A DNA stretch of 64,000 nt from Okeania sp. SIO2B3 (GTDB taxonomy: Bacteria > Cyanobacteriota > Cyanobacteriia > Cyanobacteriales > Microcoleaceae), in NCBI RefSeq assembly GCF_010672525.1, contig NZ_JAAHGH010000008.1, forward strand, positions 441,739-505,738, in the 5' to 3' direction. Of this stretch, positions 44,024 through 55,782 are shown in pieces; the stretch's first letter is position 1, and each line of letters opens with the position of its first letter. The translations under genes and the position numbers were made by a program. The notes under the pieces were generated by a model, which saw only the letters and a program-made list of their open reading frames with translations, was not told the origin of the DNA and did not search any database.

Positions 44024-44950
44024 ATGTCTCCAGAACAAACAGATACTTTTTTAGCAGAATCTAGACAAGAAGCAGTCCAAAATACTTTGTCTCCAGAAGA
44101 AATAGATGCTTTTCTAGCAGAAACTAGACAAGAAGCAATCCAAAAAACTTTTGACATCAACGACCGCCAAAGGTTACAACTCATGGTAGAATGCTTGGGC
44201 GATAAGCGGGGAATGGTGCGCTTAGGTTTTGCCGAGACTCTTGGACAAATTGGCAAACCAGCTACTCCTTTCTTGATAGAGGCTCTCCTCAATCACTCCG
44301 ATCCTGTTGTGCGACGAGCTAGCGCCAAAACCCTCACCCTGATTGCCGACCCAGAAACAGTTTCTCCCTTAGTCCATGCTCTCCTCAATGATGAAGATAC
44401 AGTAGTTAAAGGATCGTCAGTTGGCGCTCTGGCTCGGATAGGAGAAGCTGCTGCCCCTGTTTTATTAGAAATTTTAGGGTCTACAGAATATCCAGAAAGC
44501 ACCAAAGGTCATGCTGCTTGGGCATTGGCATTTATTGGGCCTGAAGCCAAAGAGCATTTGTATCGGGAGATTAATTCTGAAAAGGTGGCAGTTAGGTCCG
44601 CTGTGGTAGGAGCGATCGCCAAAATTGCCCAAGATTCGGGAGAAGAGGAGGCCATCAATATTTTGATAACTGCCCTGGGAGATGCGTCTGAAGAGGTACG
44701 CACTGAAGCAGCAGCAGTTTTGGGAAATTTAGCTTACAAACCAGCAGTTCCCAGTCTAATTGAATTACTGAATCATCCTACTAGCGGTGAGACTCGCAAG
44801 GCAGCAGCTTTGTCCTTAATGAAAATCCGTTCCCATAATGCTTTAGAACCCTTGCGAGCAGCATGGGAACAAGAGTCAGACGAAGATATTAAGAAAATTA
44901 TCAAATTGGCAATTACTCAATTAGAGAGACAACCTCCAGAAAACGATTAG
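44024..44950 (+). CDS. HEAT-repeat bilin lyase, CpeF/MpeU-like (second paralogue)
   Basis: 308 aa; CLGDKRGMVRLGFAETLGQIGKPATPFLIEALLNHSDPVVRRASAKTLTLIADPETVSPLVHALLNDEDTVVKGSS. Confidence 0.8.
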   Translation: MSPEQTDTFLAESRQEAVQNTLSPEEIDAFLAETRQEAIQKTFDINDRQRLQLMVECLGDKRGMVRLGFAETLGQIGKPATPFLIEALLNHSDPVVRRASAKTLTLIADPETVSPLVHALLNDEDTVVKGSSVGALARIGEAAAPVLLEILGSTEYPESTKGHAAWALAFIGPEAKEHLYREINSEKVAVRSAVVGAIAKIAQDSGEEEAINILITALGDASEEVRTEAAAVLGNLAYKPAVPSLIELLNHPTSGETRKAAALSLMKIRSHNALEPLRAAWEQESDEDIKKIIKLAITQLERQPPEND

Positions 44951-45018
44951 GAATAAATAAGCTATTAGATAACCTTAATCTGGCTGAAGCAGAGAGCTTT
45001 AGCCATAAGAAAGTTAAC

Positions 45019-45660
45019 TTAACTAGGATTAGATTTAAACTTCAACATATCCACCCGAGATTCAGCACTGTTAGCAGTTTCCTGTACATAGGTATCAGCA
45101 GATTTATCATTTTTGAATTTGCTTAATATTTCTCTAGAGCGGTCGTCATCAATAGAACTAACAGCATTAAGAATCGCTACTGCCAAAGCTGGATTATCAG
45201 TCCCATCAAGAACCTCTAGCAAGCTATCTAAAGCAGGCTTACCAATAACCCCTAACGCCATTGCAGAAGCAATGTAAACAACAGGATTTGCGTCATTGAG
45301 TCCTTTTTTTAAACCCTCAATTCCATCAGAGGGGAAGGGAACATTCTTGTGGTTGGTAGCTACCTGAGCTAAAGCCTTAGCACAACTGCCTCTAATAGTT
45401 GAATTATCACTGTTGAGCAATGAATCTACTAGAGATGGTACTGTATCTATCCCGATAGCTCCTAGTACCTTAACTGCTGCCCGTCGATAGACGGTATCTT
45501 CTTCTGCCAAAACTTCCATCAAGTTAGGAATGGTAGTTTCATCACGAGTTTCGGCTATTTCCCACATTGCTCGGTCGCGCAAGTGAGGATTAGGGTGTTT
45601 TAGTTTCTCAAATAAAGAGGATTGTGTCATCGCTTTATGAGTAGTTTCACAAATTATCAC
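45019..45660 (-). CDS. cpeZ: CpeZ-type HEAT-repeat bilin lyase/chaperone-like protein
   Basis: 213 aa; SLFEKLKHPNPHLRDRAMWEIAETRDETTIPNLMEVLAEEDTVYRRAAVKVLGAIG. Confidence 0.75.
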   Translation of the reverse strand: MIICETTHKAMTQSSLFEKLKHPNPHLRDRAMWEIAETRDETTIPNLMEVLAEEDTVYRRAAVKVLGAIGIDTVPSLVDSLLNSDNSTIRGSCAKALAQVATNHKNVPFPSDGIEGLKKGLNDANPVVYIASAMALGVIGKPALDSLLEVLDGTDNPALAVAILNAVSSIDDDRSREILSKFKNDKSADTYVQETANSAESRVDMLKFKSNPS

Positions 45661-46029
45661 TATACCTTTCGGTGTTTTTGTCCAGCTGTTGGATAAATTC
45701 GATATTTGTACCTAGCTTTCATTATTATCGTTTTCAACTAACATTGAGATAGCATATTTATGGGTATCAAATCAAATAAAAAGTCGCCCTAAAAGGACGA
45801 GGCTTCAGACCCTGTTTTTCAGTGAACTCCTAACTAGCGCTTCAGCGCTTCAGCGCTTCAGCCTACAAAGGTAGTGCATAGATAATGGTATCTTAAAGCT
45901 TGGGTTTAATTCCCCAAAACGCGAGCAAGTCATTTAATTTTAGAAGGGGTTGCTCATCCTCTTTCCGTTCCCGAATGCTACGCTTTCCGCGCAAAGCTGA
46001 CCGCTCTTTAAATATAACAAAGACTTGAT

Positions 46030-46359
46030 TCAGATAAAATAAGGTTCTAACTTATCGATTAACTGTTGTTTTGTCATAGCTCCTTCATCGGAGAGTAATA
46101 ATTTTTGATTCTGAAATAGTCTAAAAGCAGGGACTCCTTCAACTTGATATTGCTTCACAATTTCAGACTTAGGATCGACCTCCATTTTCACTACTTTGAG
46201 GCGATCGCTATATTCAGTGGCCACTTTTTCCACTAAAGGGGACATCAACCTGCATGGGCCACACCAAGTAGCCCAAAAATAAGCTAATACAAGTTTTTCT
46301 GACTTGAGGATTTCAGTTTCAAACTGAGAATCATTAATGACAATAACGTTACTACTCAC
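46030..46359 (-). CDS. Thioredoxin
   Basis: 109 aa; LAYFWATWCGPCRLMSPLVEKVA. Confidence 0.95.
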   Translation of the reverse strand: MSSNVIVINDSQFETEILKSEKLVLAYFWATWCGPCRLMSPLVEKVATEYSDRLKVVKMEVDPKSEIVKQYQVEGVPAFRLFQNQKLLLSDEGAMTKQQLIDKLEPYFI

Positions 46360-46453
46360 GTTTTTTCCGTTCCATAATTTGCTGACATTTTTTCACAAAT
46401 ATTGTGGGTATTCATTTTATCAGAATTTAAGTAGCTCAAACTAAATATCTAAA

Positions 46454-46730
46454 TAGGGTTTGCTGATTAAATATAAAAGCATTGACATATAAAGGTTTTA
46501 GCATTTTTTAGTGAAAAAAGTCCAAGCTTAATGGTCGTAATGGTTCAAAAAAGAGCGCATTTTAGGCTCATAGTTGCGCAGAATAATCCCTTGATTACTC
46601 TTCCTCCTACCTCCTCTATAATTCCCCGTTCCTCCTATCTTCCCCTCCACGGTCGGAACCCGCGGGTGGGTTGTCTCCAGTATAGCTGTCTCCTACCCTT
46701 ACCCATAAGACTAGTGAAGCGCAAACCCTA
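46454..46730. mobile_element. MITE-like element, TIR TAGGGTTTGC...GCAAACCCTA (inverse orientation to the copies at 58.9 and 59.9 kb)
   Basis: tagggtttgctgattaaat...ctagtgaagcgcaaaccctaaa. Confidence 0.8.
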
Positions 46731-46967
46731 AATACATAAGATAACTGAAGCAAGTAAATTTCCCAAACCGTCGTTTTCCTTATATTAATCTTTTTATTAA
46801 ACTTATGGCTTTATATTTTAGACTTATGACAATTAAATGTCTGTAATAAAACTTTACACCCTACATTCCGCACAAAGTCCTAAGCTGATCCCTGGCTCTG
46901 ATAGACTTTAACACTGGGAGAACTAAATAAAAAAGTTTTCCTCAGCAGTTGGGAGGATAAAAAAATC

Positions 46968-48005
46968 GTGGATAACGTAATTGGTTTAGAAATTATCGAA
47001 GTAGTAGAGCAAGCAGCGATCGCCTCTGCTCGTTGGATGGGAAAAGGTGAGAAAAATACCGCAGACGAAGTAGCTGTAGAAGCTATGCGGGAGCGGATGA
47101 ACAAAATTCATATGCGGGGTCGCATCGTTATTGGAGAAGGAGAGCGAGATGAAGCTCCTATGCTCTACATTGGCGAAGAAGTAGGAATTTGTACTCAGCC
47201 CAATGCTAAAGATGTCTGTGACATAGAACAGCTAGTCGAGATTGATATAGCAGTTGACCCTTGCGAAGGTACAAATCTAGTGGCCTATGGTCAAAATGGT
47301 TCCATGGCAGTATTAGCCATTTCTGAGAAAGGAGGTCTATTGGCAGCACCAGATGTCTATATGAAAAAACTAGCTGCACCAGCAGTAGCGAAAAATCATG
47401 TAGATATTAATAAATCTGCCACTGACAATCTCAAGATTATTTCAGACTGCATGGAACGTAGTGTTGAAGAGTTAGTAGTGGTAGTGATGGATCGCCCCCG
47501 TCACAAAGAGCTAATCAATGAAATTCGTCAAGCTGGTGCCAGAGTCCGTCTGATTAGCGATGGTGATGTCTCAGCAGCTATTTCTTGTGCATTTGCAGGT
47601 ACAAATATCCATGCTTTGATGGGTATTGGTGCAGCGCCAGAAGGAGTAATTTCAGCAGCAGCTATGCGTGCTTTAGGAGGCCATTTCCAAGGACAACTGA
47701 TTTATGACCCAGCTATTGTCAAAACTGGTTTAATTGGAGAAAGCAAAGAAGATAACATGGCTCGACTCAAAGATATGGGTGTCGAAGATCCAGACAAAGT
47801 TTATAATGCTGAAGAGTTAGCTTCTGGGGAAACAGTGCTATTTGCAGCTTGTGGTATTACTCCTGGTACTCTAATGGAGGGAGTCCGCTTCTTCCCTCAT
47901 GGTGCTCGTACCCAAAGTTTAGTTATTTCTTCTCAGTCAAAAACTGCTCGGTTCGTAGATACTGTGCATATGTTCGGAGAATCTAAATCACTACAACTTA
48001 AATAG
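46968..48005 (+). CDS. glpX: Class II fructose-1,6-/sedoheptulose-1,7-bisphosphatase
   Basis: 345 aa; [61 protein letters not shown]. Confidence 0.97.
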   Translation: MDNVIGLEIIEVVEQAAIASARWMGKGEKNTADEVAVEAMRERMNKIHMRGRIVIGEGERDEAPMLYIGEEVGICTQPNAKDVCDIEQLVEIDIAVDPCEGTNLVAYGQNGSMAVLAISEKGGLLAAPDVYMKKLAAPAVAKNHVDINKSATDNLKIISDCMERSVEELVVVVMDRPRHKELINEIRQAGARVRLISDGDVSAAISCAFAGTNIHALMGIGAAPEGVISAAAMRALGGHFQGQLIYDPAIVKTGLIGESKEDNMARLKDMGVEDPDKVYNAEELASGETVLFAACGITPGTLMEGVRFFPHGARTQSLVISSQSKTARFVDTVHMFGESKSLQLK

Positions 48006-48634
48006 AAATAGTATTGGGTAAATGGGAAATTTAGGAAATATTCAAGTTAAAAAATGACCTGCAAAAAATTAATATCCAGTGGTCATAATTAATTTCCTGC
48101 TCTCAATAGGAATGGCTTGGGAATGATTAACTAGCTATTATTATGAGCTATTAGCATTTCCTAGGTCATACTCTGAAAACGTTTATCGGCTAAAAGGGTC
48201 AAACTACTCCACCCTGATCAAAAAAGATTTGTAGTGTGGGAGTTTAGAATTAACTAGGTTTGAGTTTTCGGCTATCAACATTAGTTAGTTGCTATCTAAA
48301 TACTATACGCCTTGAGAATTGCTTCCTGACTACTAATGTGCTATTTCAATTTTTTGGGGTAGGTTTTTAATTAAATATTTTTAGATGGAAAAATTTTAGT
48401 CATTTATTAAACCTGCCTCCTTTTTTTGAATAATTTTTGATTAGATGTGGAAATAAGATAAATTTCTCCTCTCTACCTCATCTTTTTAATTTACAGCGTA
48501 TTCGGTGGTTTATGAAGTACAGCAGGGAGTAAGAAAAAATATAGTTTTTTCAATCCTTAGTATTTTGAGGCTTTCGTTATTTGGAATCTAAACTAGAGTG
48601 GCACATTTACATGGAATCTGCTTTTATCAATGGA

Positions 48635-48840
48635 TAATGAATAATGGATAATTACCTCTGGTTAAAACCGCTCTTGATTAAATATAAGGAAATCAGATTT
48701 CTTCTCTTGGTCAATTGGATATGGCGAGGAGACCCGTTCCGCTAACACCATTCCTTGACCGCTTTTTCTCCTTAAAAGGAGAGGGTTTAAACCGAATGGA
48801 TTAATTATCAATTGTCAATTATCCATTGTCATTAACCAGC
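48635..48840. repeat. Family P long palindromic repeat (copy 5)
   Basis: tggataattacctctggttaaaaccgctcttgattaaatataaggaaat..tcttctcttggtcaattggatatggcgagg...accgctttttctccttaaaaggagagg. Confidence 0.85.
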
Positions 48841-49049
48841 TATCATCTCTGAGCTTAAAAGTATTACTTTTCTGAGTATTTAACCATTAGATAAAAAATC
48901 CCTATATTATGTCAAAATGTATAATTTTGGAGGGATTAAAGTCTCTTTTCAAATCATCAATTATTGATAGTTATTTTCCTATAATTATGGAAAAATTATC
49001 AATACTAAATTCTGTTTACAAATAACGACAAAATAACAAAAAAAATTAT

Positions 49050-50345
49050 ATGAATATCGCAGTTGTAGGACTTAGTCACAAAACAGCACCGGTTGAAGTT
49101 CGAGAAAAATTAAGTATTCCAGAAACACAAATAGAAAATGCCATTACTCAATTATGTGGTGGAACTTATACCCAAGAAGTTGGCATTCTTAGTACCTGTA
49201 ATCGTTTAGAAATTTATGTAGTTACTAATGAAATGCAGCCTGGTATTCGGGAAGTAATTCAGTTTCTTTCTGACTCTAGTAAAATACCTTTAAATTTACT
49301 CCGTCCTCACCTATTTATGTTGCTCCATGAAGATTCTATTATGCACTTAATGCGAGTTGCTGCTGGATTAGATAGTCTGGTATTAGGTGAAGGACAGATT
49401 TTAGCTCAGGTTAAACAAACTCATAAACTCGGACAACAATATAAAGGTATTGGGCGTATTCTTAATCGTTTATTTAAGCAAGCTGTAACTGCTGGAAAAA
49501 GGGTTCGGACAGAAACAAGTATTGGTACTGGTGCTGTTTCTATTAGTTCTGCAGCAGTAGAGTTAGCTCAGATGAAATTAGAGGATTTATCTAATTACCG
49601 AGTGGCTATTGTTGGTGCTGGTAAAATGTCAAAATTATTGGTGCAACATTTATTAGCTAAAGGTGCAACTAATATATCAATTATTAATCGTTCTATCGGA
49701 CGCGCTCAGGATTTAGCAAATAGTTTTAAAGATGCAGATATAAATGTTGATTCTATGTCAGAAATGGATCGGATTATTGCTAATTCTGACTTAGTATTTA
49801 CTAGCACTGGCGCAACTCAACCAATTTTAGATAAAGCTAAATTAGAAGCAATTTTAGACCTTAATCAACCTTTGATGTTGGTGGATATTTCTGTACCTCG
49901 TAATATTGCTACTGATGTGAATGAATTGCCAAATGTTCGTTGCTTTAATGTGGATGATTTAAAGGCGGTTGTTGCTCAAAATCAAGAAAGTCGTCGGCAG
50001 ATGGCGATGGAGGCTGAGGTTTTATTGGAGGAAGAGGTAGAAGCTTTTGATGTTTGGTGGAGAAGTTTAGAGACGGTTCCGACTATTAATTCTTTACGAC
50101 AAAAAATAGAGACTATTCGGGAGCAGGAATTAGAAAAGGCTTTATCTCGTTTAGGCTCAGAATTTGCGGAAAAACATCAAGAGGTAATTGAGGCTTTGAC
50201 TAGGGGTATTGTGAATAAGATTTTGCATGACCCAATGGTTCAGTTACGGGCACAACAGGATATTGAGGCGAGGCGTCATGCGATGCAGACTTTACAACTT
50301 TTGTTTAATTTAGAACAAGAAATTAGTTCTGGGAAAGTTGTTTAA
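49050..50345 (+). CDS. hemA: Glutamyl-tRNA reductase
   Basis: 431 aa; [50 protein letters not shown]. Confidence 0.97.
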   Translation: MNIAVVGLSHKTAPVEVREKLSIPETQIENAITQLCGGTYTQEVGILSTCNRLEIYVVTNEMQPGIREVIQFLSDSSKIPLNLLRPHLFMLLHEDSIMHLMRVAAGLDSLVLGEGQILAQVKQTHKLGQQYKGIGRILNRLFKQAVTAGKRVRTETSIGTGAVSISSAAVELAQMKLEDLSNYRVAIVGAGKMSKLLVQHLLAKGATNISIINRSIGRAQDLANSFKDADINVDSMSEMDRIIANSDLVFTSTGATQPILDKAKLEAILDLNQPLMLVDISVPRNIATDVNELPNVRCFNVDDLKAVVAQNQESRRQMAMEAEVLLEEEVEAFDVWWRSLETVPTINSLRQKIETIREQELEKALSRLGSEFAEKHQEVIEALTRGIVNKILHDPMVQLRAQQDIEARRHAMQTLQLLFNLEQEISSGKVV

Positions 50346-50486
50346 TTGGAATTTTTGGGTGTTGGTGAATTGGTAATTCTGTGATTTGAAATGTCTATAA
50401 TATCTAAGAAAAAACTATAGTTATAAGTTTCATAATAATCAAGATTAATTACCTTATCACCAGTACCCACAAATAAATAAAAGAAA

Positions 50487-51068
50487 TTAACACCCCCGCA
50501 ACTGGCGAACAATGCTGAAAATTTCACCTCTACCAAAGAATGCGCCAAAATATGCCAAAACAATTGAGTTGTAGCTTGATTCAAAATTTTTAGCTTTTTC
50601 AACAGTAGTAATATATAAATGTTGACCTCCTAAAGGATGACTTAGGTGGTAGGTGTAATAACCATCGTCTAATTGACTAACAAAAACTGCATTCTCGAAA
50701 TCTCCTCTGGATAGACCCACAGGACCACAGTGTTTACTTCTGAGTAATGCCTCACGCAGTTGGTCAAAATTATTAATCATAGGTTGGATATTAAATGGAT
50801 CGTGATCTGTAAACATATGCCAAATACTTTGGTCAGAACGTGGCATATTTCCTGTAACAAAATATGCAAAATGTTCACAATTACGATGACCTAAATGGTA
50901 ATCAATTCCAGTTGTAACTAGCTTAATTCGTTTTTCTATTAATTCCTTAGTTACTCCAGTACGCTTTTCTAAAGTTATCTCTTTCAACTCACCACTATTC
51001 CCTAGCCACTTATACTCGGAACCTACTTGAAAAAGTTTTTTTCTGAAAATATGCCCTTTCCCACCCAT
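50487..51068 (-). pseudogene. LRAT/NlpC-P60-like acyltransferase-domain protein, 5' truncated
   Basis: YHLGHRNCEHFAYFVTG LRAT Cys motif; in-frame extension upstream of the ATG reads FAHTRHFFVYFGNKETIEWRPWDGTSW (catalytic His side) and then hits a stop next to a TnpB element. Confidence 0.65.
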
Positions 51069-51269
51069 CCAAGATGTTCCATCCCAAGGCCTCCATTCAA
51101 TAGTTTCTTTATTACCAAAGTAAACGAAAAAATGGCGAGTATGCGCAAAAAGCTGAACTGACTAAATATCACCAATTTGGAATTGCATTTTAATTTTAGG
51201 AATTAATAATAAAGTGGACATTATAAAATATTTTGCTATAATTCAGCATATTTTAAATATTTATCGCAA

Positions 51270-52625
51270 ATGAAATATACCTACCAATATCGTATATATC
51301 CAGAAGCTAGCCAGAAGTTGATACTAAACAACTGGCTTAGGATGTGTCGGTATTGGTACAACAGAATGCTAGGTGAACGTTTTAACTGGTGGGAGCAAAA
51401 CAGATGTCCTGTAAATGCTTGTCCTCTGGTTTGTTATTTGCCTGAATTAAAAGACAGGCCAAATTACTATAACCAGAAAAAGCAATTACCAGAGCTGAAA
51501 AGGGATTTAGTAGAAGTCAAACATTCAGGTGAATATCTTGATTTTTCTCAGGTTTACTCAACAGTATTACAGGATGTTTGTCGAAGAGTAGAAACAACAT
51601 TTTCTAGGTTTGTCACAGGTGATAGTAAAGGCAATCGTAGCGGTAAACCGAGATTTAAAAGTCAATCTAGATATCGTTCATTAAATTTTCAAGAGTGCTG
51701 ATGATTCCTGGTTAAAATTTTCATCAATTAATAGCAAATGGTTGTATATTTCAATTCCTAAAATAGGATTACTTCAAATCAGAACCCATAGACCAATACC
51801 TAATGGAGGCAAAATAAAACAAGTTTCAATCATAAAAAAAGCCGATGGTTGGTCGATAAATTTAAGCTTAGACGATACGTCAATTCCTGAGTTTAAAGTG
51901 GATAATATTCAACCTACTTGGGAAAACTCCATAGGTTTAGATGCTGTCCTAGACAAAGATGTTTATCTAGCTACATCAGAAGGAAATAAATTACCTTCTA
52001 TCAAACCTTTAAGAACAAACCAAGACAAGCTAGCGAAAGTCTCCCAACGCAAGAACAAACGTAGACACGGTAGTAAAGCTAGGCGTAAAGCACGCAAAAC
52101 GCGAAGGTAAAATTCATCAAAAAATAGCTAGAAGCCGTAAAGATTTTCATTATAAAACAGCTTATAAGCTAACTCGGACAGGCAAAAAAGTATTTTTCCA
52201 TGAAAAATTAAATCTCACAGGTTTAACTCGCAGAATAAAAGCTAAACAAGATGAAGATGGGAAATATTTACCTAATGGTCAATCCTCAAAGTCTGGGTTA
52301 AATAAATCTTGGTGCTTATGCTGCATTTAGTCAATTCTTTAATATACTAGGTCAGGTAGCCGAAAAAGCAAACGCTAGAGTTATAGAGTGTAAACCAAAT
52401 TATACATCTCAATTACTTTCTTATAGAGATGAAATTGTGTTTACAAATTGCAGTCTCAGGGAATATTTTGATGAGGAATTACAGTTGAAAATTGATAGAG
52501 ATATTAACGCTGCTATCAATTTGAAACGAGTCGGGCTGGACTTGTTCCCGACGATAAACCGCCGTAAAAACAAAGTAGTTATTGCGCTTGTCAAAAACTG
52601 CTTCTGTTTCGCTCGGAAGTTCTGA
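51270..52625 (+). pseudogene. TnpB with several frameshifts
   Basis: MKYTYQYRIYPEASQKLILNNWLRMCRYWYNRMLGER.. / LYISIPKIGLLQIRTHRPIPNGGKIKQVSIIKKADGW.. / LQLKIDRDINAAINLKRVGLDLFPTINRR. Confidence 0.9.
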
Positions 52626-52836
52626 CCGTCTTTAAAAGACATCAGAAGCCAACACAGAAAGCGGATGTGTCTGTGTAGGTAAGTCACGTTGGTATATTGA
52701 TTTGGCTATCAAAACTTGGAATTACAGGATTAAATAAAAGCAATTTAACTGAGTATCGTATTATTCAGCTAATCAAAGAAATACTGTATTGCTCTAAATT
52801 TACAAAATAAAAAATTGCTATAGGAAAGTCATTATT

Positions 52837-52968
52837 ATGAGTCAAGCAAAGTCTATTCCTGAACAACTAAAACCTACTTTGGAAAATGGCGATCGCGACA
52901 GCGGAACGGAGTTCTATCGCCTAAGTCGGCCAGAATTTGAGGAACTGAATTTGAGCATTTATCTGTAA
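52837..52968 (+). pseudogene. Uma2-family N-terminal relic with repeat insertion
   Basis: MSQAKSIPEQLKPTLENGDR-DSGTEFYR-LSRPEFEEL; the DSGTEFYR segment comes from the dispersed repeat gacagcggaacggagttctatcg. Confidence 0.5.
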
Positions 52969-52984
52969 ATAGTTTGAGTGTTAA

Positions 52985-53530
52985 TCAGCAAGCCCTAATT
53001 AATTCCTCAATATTTTTCTTGTTAATTTTCCACATTTCCTCTTCTTCCCAAATCCATCTACTATCTACCCGCTCCACTGTACCATCAAGATTAAACACTG
53101 TCGCCGTTGCCAAAGTCTCAATCCAAACAGTAGCTCCACAAGTATGAGGCTTATCTGGTCGATAAACAATCCGACAAGGACCGTGAATCTCAACTTCGTG
53201 ACCCTTGCTTAAAATCTCAGAGCCACGTTGAGCAGAAAGTACATATTCACATTTTGCTTGAGGATCGACCTTTTTGAGCTTTCGATTTTTCTCTATATTA
53301 GGTCGATTGAAATGAATTGTATTTTTACCGCAGTGGCGATGAGGAGACCAATTGGGTTTGGGGCCACGTTTTCTCCCAGAGACTCTGGGCATACCTTTAT
53401 ACAGAGGTATCACCCAAATTCGACCATTAATTTTCCGAGCCCCTTGAATCCGACCTTCCTTGATTAAAACTCTGACTCGTTGAGCAGAAATACTTAATAG
53501 AGAAGCTGCTTCAGTAGTTCCAACAAACAT
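52985..53530 (-). CDS. HTH protein with uncharacterised C-terminal domain; paralogue of 22223..22810
   Basis: GTTEAASLLSISAQRVRVLIKEGRIQGARKINGRIWVIPLYKGMPRVSGRKRGPKPNW..EIHGPCRIVYRPDKPHTCGATVWIE. Confidence 0.75.
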   Translation of the reverse strand: MFVGTTEAASLLSISAQRVRVLIKEGRIQGARKINGRIWVIPLYKGMPRVSGRKRGPKPNWSPHRHCGKNTIHFNRPNIEKNRKLKKVDPQAKCEYVLSAQRGSEILSKGHEVEIHGPCRIVYRPDKPHTCGATVWIETLATATVFNLDGTVERVDSRWIWEEEEMWKINKKNIEELIRAC

Positions 53531-53599
53531 AATATTTAACTATTGCGTATAGCGGAATAATACTAAATAATACAAAAGTTACAAAATCATACATCTCAG

Positions 53600-53865
53600 G
53601 TGCTTCGGATAAAAAATTTTCCTAGTCTATCTTTTTATGTCTGGAAAAAGTACCTGGTTTTCAGCTCTTCATCATCAAAAAGGAGCGCATTTTGGGCTCA
53701 TAGTTGGGCAGAAAATCAAGGGACGATTATTCTGACTAACTCCTCTATAATTCCCATTCCTTCTGAATTGCAGGATTGCAGGATTCTGACTCCTATCCTT
53801 ACCACTCATACTTTTTCAGCAAATCTAGTTAATCAGCAAGTTCTAAATACTCATTTTTTTCAGAT
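53600..53865. mobile_element. Degenerate copy of the TAGGGTTTGC MITE family
   Basis: Shares aaaaaggagcgcattttgggctcatagttg.gcagaa and ctaactcctctataattccc with 46454-46730; ends ttaatcagcaagttctaaata. Confidence 0.65.
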
Positions 53866-53915
53866 TTGCAGTGGAATTTACAAACTTTCTTGATTGGAAG
53901 TTTAAGAAAAAAATA

Positions 53916-55475
53916 TCAACTCTCCATAGTTGGAGGTTGCGCTGGAATCGCAGCAATAATCGCATCAATCACCTTAGCAATAGGCAAAATATGCATACCT
54001 AAATCCGGCGTTTGTTGACCTTTCGGAATAATTGCCCTCTTAAAACCTAACTTCGCAGCCTCTCTCAACCTTAATTCCAACTGAGATACAGGTCGCACCT
54101 GGCCTCCTAAACCAACCTCTCCCAGCAAAATAATTCTGGGGTCAACTACCCGGTCGCGAAAACTAGCCACTACTGCAATAGCAACTCCCAAGTCTGCTGC
54201 GGGTTCTTCTACAGTCAACCCACCCACTGTCGCCACATAAGTATCTAATTTAGATAAAGGAATGCCGACCCGTTTTTCCAACACTGCCAAAATCTGTTGC
54301 AACCTACCACTATCAATTCCAGTAGTAGAACGTCGAGGTGCACCATGACTCGCTGGGCTAACCAATGCCTGAATCTCTACAACTATTGGGCGAGTACCCT
54401 CCATAGAAACAACTGTAGAAGTTCCCGACGAATACTCATCCCTACTTCCTAAAAATAACTCTGAGGGATTTAATATCTCTTTTAAACCATTCGCCACCAT
54501 TTCAAAGACTCCAATTTCGTGAGTAGCGCCGAAACGATTTTTCATAGAGCGCAACAGACGATGGGAGGCAAAGCGATCGCCCTCAAAATACAAAACTGTA
54601 TCTACCAAATGTTCCAAAACACGGGGACCTGCCAAAGCACCATCTTTAGTTACATGACCGACTATTAATAAAGTAATATTTTCCCGCTTTGCTACCTGCA
54701 TCAAGGCCGAAGTACATTCCCTCACCTGAGCAACCGAACCAGGAGCAGAAGTCAGGGAAGCAAAATAAATTGTTTGAATACTGTCAATCACAGCAAGATA
54801 TGGTTTGAGAGATTCCAACTCTCTTAAAATTACTTCTAAATCTGTTTCTGGCAATAAAAATAAATTTTCCTGAGAATCTGTAGTGGAATCTTTTATATTT
54901 TCAGCATTGTCATTGTTTTCTTGACTTTCGTTGGAGGATAAATCTTCATCCATCTCAACATTTGAAACATTATCCTTATCCTCTTTCTCTACTTCTACTT
55001 CATTGAGATTAACAATTAAACGTTGCGAACGTAATTTAACCTGTTGTCCAGACTCTTCTGCCGATACATATAAAACCCGACATCTACTAGACAACTGATT
55101 AGCCACCTGTAATAAAAGAGTAGATTTACCAATACCAGGTTCTCCACCAATCAAAACCAAGGAACCAGGAACAATTCCACCACCAAGCACTCGGTCTAAC
55201 TCTTCAAACCCAGAAGGCATTCTGGACAAACTTTGGTCAGAAATCTGGGATAATAGAAAAGATGCCCTTGGTTGACCAGAAGACTGATCCGATTCAGATG
55301 CTTGAGTGCCAATGCCAATATCAGTCAGTCCCAATCTTTGTAGAGGGTTTGTCGTTGGTTCTTCTATTACTTCCTGTATTGAATCCCAACTGTTACAGTT
55401 TGTACATTTGCCTTGGAATTTAGGGTACTCCTTGGCACATACTCCACAAACATACTTTATTTTCTGTTTTGGCAT
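53916..55475 (-). CDS. radA: DNA repair protein RadA/Sms
   Basis: 519 aa; CGVCAKEYPKFQGKCTNCNSWDS, Walker A GEPGIGKST, KNRFGATHEIGVFEM. Confidence 0.96.
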   Translation of the reverse strand: MPKQKIKYVCGVCAKEYPKFQGKCTNCNSWDSIQEVIEEPTTNPLQRLGLTDIGIGTQASESDQSSGQPRASFLLSQISDQSLSRMPSGFEELDRVLGGGIVPGSLVLIGGEPGIGKSTLLLQVANQLSSRCRVLYVSAEESGQQVKLRSQRLIVNLNEVEVEKEDKDNVSNVEMDEDLSSNESQENNDNAENIKDSTTDSQENLFLLPETDLEVILRELESLKPYLAVIDSIQTIYFASLTSAPGSVAQVRECTSALMQVAKRENITLLIVGHVTKDGALAGPRVLEHLVDTVLYFEGDRFASHRLLRSMKNRFGATHEIGVFEMVANGLKEILNPSELFLGSRDEYSSGTSTVVSMEGTRPIVVEIQALVSPASHGAPRRSTTGIDSGRLQQILAVLEKRVGIPLSKLDTYVATVGGLTVEEPAADLGVAIAVVASFRDRVVDPRIILLGEVGLGGQVRPVSQLELRLREAAKLGFKRAIIPKGQQTPDLGMHILPIAKVIDAIIAAIPAQPPTMES

Positions 55476-55657
55476 TTCTTAAAATAATTTAATATTCACT
55501 CGTAAATATAAAAAAGCCTCAAGTTTGACTCATCCTAAGCTAAGGAGTAATCCATAATGGTAATTTCTTTTGTCCTGTTTGATGATAGAGTTAAGAAAAT
55601 TAATATCAAAGAATCTTGAAAGAGCTCGAGCCACTATAATTTCTAATTTAGCAGTGA

Positions 55658-55704
55658 GATGGGGCGTATAAACTGCGCGGGAAACCCACGCAGACAGCCC
55701 CTAA
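55658..55704. repeat. Hairpin repeat GGGGCGTATAAACTGCGCGGGAAACCCACGCAGACAGCCCCT
   Basis: Homologous inverted copy at about 12492-12533 inside the R1 element. Confidence 0.7.
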
Positions 55705-55782
55705 TGAATTTCAACATATCTATATAATAATTGAGCGGAGCGCGAATCAATCCAGTATCAGTTATAATATAGTTATTAACAT

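Noticed and set aside
45840-45875. Tandem agcgcttc repeat as a regulatory array
   Set aside because: Only three short units next to a typical transposon-tail sequence (gccctaaaaggacgaggcttc); no further support.
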